Shown here: piece after piece, positions 5,713-10,621 of the stretch
How the letters are laid out: each line of letters begins with the position of its first letter
How positions within the stretch are numbered: the first letter of the stretch is position 1
Assembly (NCBI GenBank): GCA_022737715.1
Contig: JAIITD010000047.1
Coordinates: 1-10,621 of the forward strand
Source: Veillonella sp.
GTDB taxonomy: Bacteria; Bacillota; Negativicutes; Veillonellales; Veillonellaceae
Length of the DNA stretch: 10,621 nucleotides
Direction: 5' to 3'
The notes under the pieces: model-generated
Seen by the model: the letters and a program-made list of their open reading frames with translations, nothing else
What the model was told of the DNA's origin: nothing
Database searches by the model: none
Program-made: the position numbers and the translations under genes

Positions 5713-5778
5713 ATATCCCTCTCAAGTACACAGCCACGATGACATGGCAGTGGTCTTGAGGGGGATATCTTTATTCTT
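5713..5778 (+). terminator. Terminator after rnj
   Basis: ATATCCCTCTCAAG (5713-5726) pairs with CTTGAGGGGGATAT (5755-5768), 14 bp with one G-U. The 28-nt loop can form a further small stem (CCAC 5734-5737 with GTGG 5750-5753). A T-rich tail (CTTTATTCTTTT) follows. It begins five bases after the rnj stop codon. Confidence 0.82.
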
Positions 5779-5785
5779 TTGAGAC

Positions 5786-5797
5786 ACTATAAGTAGC
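5786..5797 (+). repeat. Third copy of the small-RNA 12-mer ACTATAAGTAGC
   Basis: The 12 bases are identical to 702-713 and 822-833, where they span the end of the -10 and the predicted 5' end of each small RNA. Here the preceding bases are GAGAC instead of the GTAT that completes TATACT, and the downstream antisense blocks (TTCCAT, AGTGT, CACCT) are absent. As at the second copy, it follows a terminator hairpin. It is probably a decayed remnant, or chance similarity. Confidence 0.4.
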
Positions 5798-5830
5798 GTG
5801 GTTGCTGTTATTGTCTACTATATAGGGTAT

Positions 5831-5859
5831 TTGAAGTTACTTCTTTAAACTGCTATAAT
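5831..5859 (+). promoter_or_regulatory. Promoter of the yybS-gdpP-rplI operon
   Basis: TTGAAG (5831-5836), exactly 17 bases, then a perfect TATAAT (5854-5859). Transcription should start around 5866, giving a leader of about 35 nt before yybS. This is the best promoter in the window and is the only clear one before the four-gene block. Confidence 0.8.
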
Positions 5860-5860
5860 T

Positions 5861-5881
5861 AAAGGATAACTGGTATCCTTT
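5861..5881 (+). promoter_or_regulatory. Inverted repeat at the transcription start of the yybS operon
   Basis: AAAGGATA (5861-5868) and TATCCTTT (5874-5881) form a perfect 8-bp inverted repeat around ACTGG. It starts one base after the -10 and covers the predicted +1. It could be an operator for a dimeric repressor. Because most of its left arm would precede the start site, an RNA hairpin is less likely. Confidence 0.45.
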
Positions 5882-5900
5882 TAGTGTTGAATGGAGTATT

Positions 5901-6860
5901 ATGAAACAAACAAATACAAGAGCTATGGTGGAAACGGCATTTGTTAGTGCCATTGGAATTGTACTTGCCGCCATTAGTGTATACTTACCTATATTTTCAT
6001 TTTTATCATTCTTAGTTACTCCGGCAGCTGTTGGAATAATTGGTACAAAATGGGGATTTAAGTATAGTATTGTAGGAACAATTGTTATCTTTCTTCTATC
6101 TACTATGTTATTTGGAATAGTTAACTCATTCGTCGTAGGATTATTTACCTTGGTAGGTGTTGGTGTAGGTGCTGGGAATCGGCTTGCATGGCCTACTATA
6201 AAGCGTTTGTTCGTTCCAAGTGTATTGATGTTTTTGGCTATATTTTTAGTCATTATAGTGTCTTACTCCATGTCTGGTGTTGATTTATCAACTTTAGGCC
6301 CTATGGTTGTAGAACAAGCTCAAACGATGGCACATGATGCTATGGCAACAAATTCATCTATTACACAAGAACAAGCGGATCAGTTTGTTGAAAATATACA
6401 AAATAATATTGATACTTTAGGTGATATATTTTATATGGTTATAGCCGTAGGTGCGATAGTGTATACATATATTACAATACAGATATCTTTATGGTTTGGT
6501 CGTCGATTGCGAATTTCAATTCCCGCTTTCTTACCAATTGAACAGTGGAAGATGCCAATATGGGGAGCAGGTATTTTTGCTCTTGGTATCATAGGTGTAC
6601 ATGGAAGTCCATATGTACATTTAGATACACCATGGGTCATTGCTATTAGTAAAAATTTAGTATTGCTTGGTAATTTTATTTGTTCTATTCATGGTTTTGC
6701 TGCATTGGCAGATATTATGACTCGCTATCGCGTAGCACCTAAGATAAAATGGGGATTGGTTTTTGCATATACCCTATTCTTTTCTCAAGCATTAGCTATA
6801 TTTGGTATTATGGATATGTTTTTAGATTTACGATCTCGTTTTAATCAACGAGGTTTTTAA
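5901..6860 (+). CDS. yybS: YybS-like DUF2232 integral membrane protein
   Basis: A 319-residue polytopic membrane protein with about eight hydrophobic segments (roughly 10-45, 53-72, 74-95, 104-125, 175-197, 219-238, 246-268 and 284-304) and a polar, acidic loop at about 127-172. The C-terminal part matches the DUF2232/YybS pattern: a GFAALADIM segment, then GIMDMFLDLRSRF near the end. The biochemical role is not established in the family; it is recognised by this pattern and by its position directly before gdpP, as in Bacillus subtilis. The start ATG has a GGAG (5893-5896) four bases away, and no earlier in-frame start has a ribosome-binding site. The gene is 16 bases upstream of gdpP and is expected to share its transcript. 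Confidence 0.85.
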   Translation: MKQTNTRAMVETAFVSAIGIVLAAISVYLPIFSFLSFLVTPAAVGIIGTKWGFKYSIVGTIVIFLLSTMLFGIVNSFVVGLFTLVGVGVGAGNRLAWPTIKRLFVPSVLMFLAIFLVIIVSYSMSGVDLSTLGPMVVEQAQTMAHDAMATNSSITQEQADQFVENIQNNIDTLGDIFYMVIAVGAIVYTYITIQISLWFGRRLRISIPAFLPIEQWKMPIWGAGIFALGIIGVHGSPYVHLDTPWVIAISKNLVLLGNFICSIHGFAALADIMTRYRVAPKIKWGLVFAYTLFFSQALAIFGIMDMFLDLRSRFNQRGF

Positions 6861-6876
6861 TAGAAAGGAGGTTACT

Positions 6877-8898
6877 ATGAAATCCTTTCAACGAAGATGG
6901 GAAGCAATGGAATGGACCATTATTGGTGTCATCGTTCTATTGATTTTAATCATCGCTTATTTAAATTGGTTGTTAGCCATATTGTCGGCTATCGTGGTGG
7001 TTGCTGTATACTTGATTAATTACAATACCATCCATAATCGTCGTCGTTTAGCACGCGAACAATTCGGTGCTATGATGAAAAATGTGACGCAGGCGGCTAA
7101 CTTTGCCTTACAAAACTTACCGACCGCCATCGTACTTGTCAATAAACAAGGTACATTGGTCTGGAACAATAGCGTATTTGCCGATTGGGTTCCAGTGGAT
7201 TGGAACAAGTTGCAAAAAATGTCCGCGTTAATCCCTGGATTTAGAATTGATAAGATTTGGGGTAAATCGGGATTTTTGAAGGAACAATACGGAGATCGTT
7301 ATTTCCAAGTGGTATATAAGTTCATTGACCCTCGCGATACGAGACCTGATGCGGATCCTAATGATGAATTGACTGAACATGCCGTTATGGCCTTATATTT
7401 TAAGGATATTACAGAAATTGAGAAGGAACGTATTAAGGCGCAAGAGGAACAGCCTGTATGGGGCATGATTCAAATCGATAATATCGAAGAATTGACGAAG
7501 GGCCTTAGCGATAGAGAGTATACAAATCTATGGGCTGAAATCAATAATATCGTCGTTGACGAAATCGATAAACACGAAGGGTTCATTCGAAATTTCCAAG
7601 ATGATATGTACACATTTGCCATTTCTCGTGGCGCTTTGCAAGACATGGAAAACAATGGCTTTAGTGTGCTTGAGCGCATCCGTAAACTGCCTTCTCCTCG
7701 TCAAGTGCCTGCTACAATCAGTATCGGCATTGGCGAAAATGCAGGCTCTGTTAAGGATGTATCCGAACGTGCTCGTGCAGCCCTCGATATTGCTTTAGGG
7801 CGCGGTGGTGATCAGGTTTGTATTATGGATGGTGAAAGCACCCGCTTCTTCGGAGGTAATACCGCTGGTATTGAAAAGAATACGCGCGTTCGTGCTCGTG
7901 TAGTCAGTCAAGCCCTTCATGAATTGATGAATGATTCTGACAAAATTCTTGTTATGGGCCATCAACGTGAGGACTATGATGCATTAGGCGGCGCTATTGG
8001 CGTCGTATCGATTGCACGTGCTCTTGGCAAAGAGGTGCGATTAGTACTTTCAAAAGAAACAAATGCCATCGACAAAATGGTACATATTCTTGTGGAAGAT
8101 GAATTTTGGAAAACTCATATCTTAACGCCTGCAGAAGCAAAATTGTGGGCCGATGCGAATACATTAGCCATCGTTTGTGACACTCATAGAACGCCGATGG
8201 TAGCAGCGCCAGAGGCTCTTGAAGTGTCTGAGCGACGCATTGTCATCGACCATCATCGTCGAGCAGCCGATTTTATTGAAAATCCATTGCTTACGTATTT
8301 GGAACCGGCTGCATCATCTACGAGTGAGCTCGTAACAGAACTTGTACAATATGCAGGTGTTCCTGTAAAGCTTTCAAAAGCGGAAGCCACAGGCATTTAT
8401 GCAGGTATCGTATTGGATACGAAGAACTTCGTTCAACAAACGGGGGCACGTACCTTTGAAGCGGCAGCGTTCTTGCGCCGTGCAGGGGCAGATATTGAAA
8501 AGGTTAAACAATTATTTATTGAAACCTTCGATTCTATCCAATTGCGTGCTAAAATGGTATTTGAAGCCAGCCGTACTGAAGGGATTGCTATTTCTGTAGC
8601 ACCTGAAGGTTTGAAGGATATGATGGCATTGGCTGCACAGAGTGCGGATATGCTCATCAGTAATGAAGATATTGAAGCGGCCTTTGTGCTTTACCCATTG
8701 AATGACGGCGGTATCGGCGTTAGTGCTCGATCCAAAGGCAAGGTAAATGTGCAGGTTGTAATGGAATCCTTGGGCGGTGGCGGTCACAGAACAGTGGCTG
8801 GTGCCCAATTACAAGGTATGACGATAGAGGAAGCGAAGGCAGCTATTCTAGATAAAGCACTAGAAGCTCTTCATTCCGCTGAAAAAGAGGAGGAATAA
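6877..8898 (+). CDS. gdpP: Cyclic-di-AMP phosphodiesterase GdpP
   Basis: Membrane-bound phosphodiesterase that hydrolyses c-di-AMP to pApA and so lowers the messenger controlling potassium and osmolyte balance and wall stress. The 673 residues show the full family layout: two membrane helices (about 12-48), a PAS-like region (about 65-165), a degenerate GGDEF domain lacking that motif (about 185-320), a DHH domain and a DHHA1 domain. Metal ligands of the DHH core are present: H362, D366 and D368 (GHQREDYDA), D435 (CDTH), D458-H459-H460 (DHH) and D514 (LDTK). The DHHA1 motif GGGGH is at 633-637. The first motif reads GHQREDYD, where GHKNPDxD is more usual, but the ligands are kept. A strong AAAGGAGG (6864-6871) fixes the start. 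The gene ends two bases before rplI. Confidence 0.96.
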   Translation: MKSFQRRWEAMEWTIIGVIVLLILIIAYLNWLLAILSAIVVVAVYLINYNTIHNRRRLAREQFGAMMKNVTQAANFALQNLPTAIVLVNKQGTLVWNNSVFADWVPVDWNKLQKMSALIPGFRIDKIWGKSGFLKEQYGDRYFQVVYKFIDPRDTRPDADPNDELTEHAVMALYFKDITEIEKERIKAQEEQPVWGMIQIDNIEELTKGLSDREYTNLWAEINNIVVDEIDKHEGFIRNFQDDMYTFAISRGALQDMENNGFSVLERIRKLPSPRQVPATISIGIGENAGSVKDVSERARAALDIALGRGGDQVCIMDGESTRFFGGNTAGIEKNTRVRARVVSQALHELMNDSDKILVMGHQREDYDALGGAIGVVSIARALGKEVRLVLSKETNAIDKMVHILVEDEFWKTHILTPAEAKLWADANTLAIVCDTHRTPMVAAPEALEVSERRIVIDHHRRAADFIENPLLTYLEPAASSTSELVTELVQYAGVPVKLSKAEATGIYAGIVLDTKNFVQQTGARTFEAAAFLRRAGADIEKVKQLFIETFDSIQLRAKMVFEASRTEGIAISVAPEGLKDMMALAAQSADMLISNEDIEAAFVLYPLNDGGIGVSARSKGKVNVQVVMESLGGGGHRTVAGAQLQGMTIEEAKAAILDKALEALHSAEKEEE

Positions 8899-8900
8899 CA

Positions 8901-9347
8901 ATGAAAGTAGTATTGTTAGAAGATGTAAAAAAAGTTGGTAAAAAAGGCGAAATCGTTGAAGTAAGTGACGCATATGGTCGTAATGTATTGATTAAAAAAG
9001 GCCTTGGTCTTGAAGGTACAGCTACGAATGTAAACAATGCTCGTCAAAAACAAGAATCCATTGCACATAACAAAGCGGTAGCAAATGATGAAGCTAAAAT
9101 CTTGGCTGCTCAACTCACAAAGGTTGAAGTTACTGTTAAGGTTCGCATGGGTGAAGAAGGCCGCGTATTCGGTTCTGTGACTGCTAAAGATATTTCTGAT
9201 GCAGCAAAAGCTCAATACAAGGTAGACATCGACAAAAAGAAAATTGAAATTAAAGAACCGTTAAAGACATTAGGTGTTCATGATGTAGTGGTTCGTGTAC
9301 ATCCAGAAATTACGAGCACTATCAAGGTTAACGTAGTCGCTGAATAA
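8901..9347 (+). CDS. rplI: 50S ribosomal protein L9
   Basis: 148 residues, the usual length. The N-terminal domain reads MKVVLLEDVKKVGKKGEIVEV followed by the RNA-binding signature region with NVLIKKGL. A charged connecting helix leads to the C-terminal domain (FGSVTAKDI ... LGVHDVVVRVHPEI). L9 binds 23S rRNA near the L1 stalk and helps keep reading frame. Its ribosome-binding site (GAGGAGG) lies inside the last codons of gdpP, two bases separate the genes, and translation is probably coupled. A terminator follows directly. Confidence 0.97.
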   Translation: MKVVLLEDVKKVGKKGEIVEVSDAYGRNVLIKKGLGLEGTATNVNNARQKQESIAHNKAVANDEAKILAAQLTKVEVTVKVRMGEEGRVFGSVTAKDISDAAKAQYKVDIDKKKIEIKEPLKTLGVHDVVVRVHPEITSTIKVNVVAE

Positions 9348-9352
9348 TCTTC

Positions 9353-9388
9353 GAATCACCATGCTCACAGAGTGTGGTGATTCTTTTT
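9353..9388 (+). terminator. Terminator after rplI
   Basis: A perfect 9-bp stem joins GAATCACCA (9353-9361) and TGGTGATTC (9375-9383) and is followed by five T (9384-9388). It sits five bases past the rplI stop. It separates dnaB from the operon, so dnaB needs read-through or its own promoter. A small GCGTG/CACGC hairpin (9402-9414) lies in the short gap before dnaB, where I see no clear -35/-10 pair. Confidence 0.85.
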
Positions 9389-9458
9389 GTGCATAGAAGA
9401 GGCGTGACGCACGCTTTCATAGGGAAGATATTCATATTCTAGTTAAGGGGAGAAGGAC

Positions 9459-10621
9459 ATGGACGTACGCATACCACCGCATAATGAGGATGCGGAAAAG
9501 GCCGTATTAGGGGCATTGCTGACAGATGGGTCATCATCTGGCGAAGCCGTTGATTTGGTAACAAGTATCGTAGATCGTGATGATTTTTATCGTGATACGC
9601 ATCGTATCATTTATGATGCTATTTTAAATCTTGTCAAAGTCAATAAGACGGTAGATTTCATTACGTTAAGTGAAGAACTAGAACGACGTAAAAAATTGGA
9701 TACAGTAGGTGGCATTGCCTATATTACATCTCTTGCAAATGAAGCGACGGGCTATAATGTTGAAGAGCATGCGCGCATTATTGTAGAAAAAGCACAAATG
9801 CGCCGTCTCATTGATGCGGGAAATAAAATCGTCGGTATGACCTATGCTGGTGAGGATGAACCATCCGTCATTATGAATAAGGCGGAACAACTCGTTCTTG
9901 ATGTAGGTGGTCAAACACAATCAGAATCGACGTTTTCACCAATCAGGGACATAGTCCTTACGAATATTGATAGACTGAATAAACTGCAACAGCATAAGGG
10001 TTCTATTACAGGTGTACCAACTGGATTTAGAGATTTAGACTTCAAGTTAAATGGTTTACAACGATCGGACCTTATTCTCGTAGCGGCTCGTCCTGCCATG
10101 GGTAAGACCGCTTTCACCTTGAATATCGCTCAGAATGTAGCGATGGGGATTAAGCGGACCGTAGCATTCTTCTCTCTAGAAATGTCCAAGGAACAGTTGG
10201 TAGGACGTATCTTGTCCTCTGTGGCCGGCATTGAATCAGATAAGTTGCGCAAGGCTGACATGGACTCTAATGATTGGGGGAAGGTGATGGCTGCGGCGGA
10301 TGAGATGATCCAAGCTAACCTGTTCATCGATGATACGCCAGGCCTTACGGTGCAGGATATGCGCGCTAAGTTACGCCGCCTCAAGGTAGAACATGGTCTT
10401 GATCTTGTTATCGTCGATTATATTCAGCTTATGCAAGGCCGTAGCTCTGGTAAGGGCAGTGAAAATCGACAACAAGAGGTATCTGAAATCTCTCGTAACC
10501 TAAAACTGATTGCTCGTGAATTTAATGTGCCTGTTATTGCCTTGTCTCAGTTGTCTCGTAGTGTTGAAAGTCGCCCAGATAAGCGGCCAGTATTATCTGA
10601 CCTTCGTGAATCTGGTTCCCT
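9459..10621 (+). CDS. dnaB: Replicative DNA helicase DnaB (3' partial)
   Basis: Hexameric RecA-fold helicase that unwinds DNA at the replication fork and binds primase. The frame is open from ATG 9459 to the window edge (387 codons seen; the family is about 440-460). It begins MDVRIPPHNEDAEKAVLGALL, the standard N-terminal domain. A linker with GSITGVPTGFRDLD precedes the ATPase domain. Walker A is ARPAMGKTAF (K216-T217), FFSLEMS carries the catalytic Glu, Walker B is LVIVDYIQLM (D320), and the LSQLSR DNA-binding/sensor motif follows. No intein is seen in the Walker A region or elsewhere in the visible part. The start is set by GGGGAG (9447-9452) six bases upstream. It completes the yybS-gdpP-rplI-dnaB block, though a terminator stands between it and rplI. 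Confidence 0.97.
   Translation, partial: MDVRIPPHNEDAEKAVLGALLTDGSSSGEAVDLVTSIVDRDDFYRDTHRIIYDAILNLVKVNKTVDFITLSEELERRKKLDTVGGIAYITSLANEATGYNVEEHARIIVEKAQMRRLIDAGNKIVGMTYAGEDEPSVIMNKAEQLVLDVGGQTQSESTFSPIRDIVLTNIDRLNKLQQHKGSITGVPTGFRDLDFKLNGLQRSDLILVAARPAMGKTAFTLNIAQNVAMGIKRTVAFFSLEMSKEQLVGRILSSVAGIESDKLRKADMDSNDWGKVMAAADEMIQANLFIDDTPGLTVQDMRAKLRRLKVEHGLDLVIVDYIQLMQGRSSGKGSENRQQEVSEISRNLKLIAREFNVPVIALSQLSRSVESRPDKRPVLSDLRESGS

Noticed and set aside
6877..8898. gdpP considered as an active diguanylate cyclase because of its GGDEF-type domain
   Set aside because: No GGDEF/GGEEF signature is present, and the DHH/DHHA1 ligands are complete, which fits GdpP.
9402..9414. GCGTG-ACG-CACGC hairpin before dnaB as a second terminator
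   Set aside because: The stem is only 5 bp with a 3-base loop and is followed by TTTC, too weak for termination; it is probably incidental.

Overview
The window is a stretch of a low-GC bacterial chromosome carrying housekeeping genes in the order rnj, yybS (DUF2232), gdpP, rplI, dnaB. The last four form a block shared by Bacillota. Gene order, codon use and the predicted proteins (including an RNase J with an Arg/Asn-rich front extension) fit a Negativicutes bacterium such as Veillonella. That assignment is an impression from the sequence, not the result of a database search. All long genes are on the + strand.

Layout. 1-687 is the 3' part of an ABC transporter ATPase of the nitrate/sulfonate/taurine type. 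688-1196 has no long ORF but is the most interesting part of the window. It holds two tandem, related + strand small-RNA units, each with a -10 followed by the same 12 bases and ending in a strong hairpin terminator. Facing the second unit is a 31-codon minus-strand ORF (944-1039) with a perfect Shine-Dalgarno. Its product has the layout of an Fst/Par-type membrane toxin. The second small RNA is partly complementary to the ORF's start codon and Shine-Dalgarno, and the two transcripts would converge on one bidirectional terminator. I read this as a chromosomal Fst-like type I toxin-antitoxin locus with a duplicated antitoxin RNA.

1197-3094 carries a uracil-DNA-glycosylase-superfamily protein and a zinc-ribbon/DUF805 membrane protein, probably cotranscribed and ending at a 13-bp terminator (3160-3203). 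3204-3478 is a long non-coding leader before rnj with three hairpin domains, the last enclosing a terminator-like hairpin. It may be an attenuator or a separate RNA. rnj (3479-5707) encodes a complete RNase J core behind about 190 residues of low-complexity Arg-rich sequence, and is followed by a terminator.

5708-5900 contains a remnant of the small-RNA 12-mer, a near-consensus promoter, and a perfect inverted repeat at the predicted transcription start. From there yybS, gdpP (c-di-AMP phosphodiesterase) and rplI are tightly packed and end at a terminator. dnaB (replicative helicase) follows and is cut off by the window edge.

The long genes concern nucleic-acid upkeep and signalling: DNA repair, RNA turnover, c-di-AMP breakdown, ribosome assembly and replication. 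The toxin-antitoxin-like locus sits between two transcription units and is the clearest accessory element.
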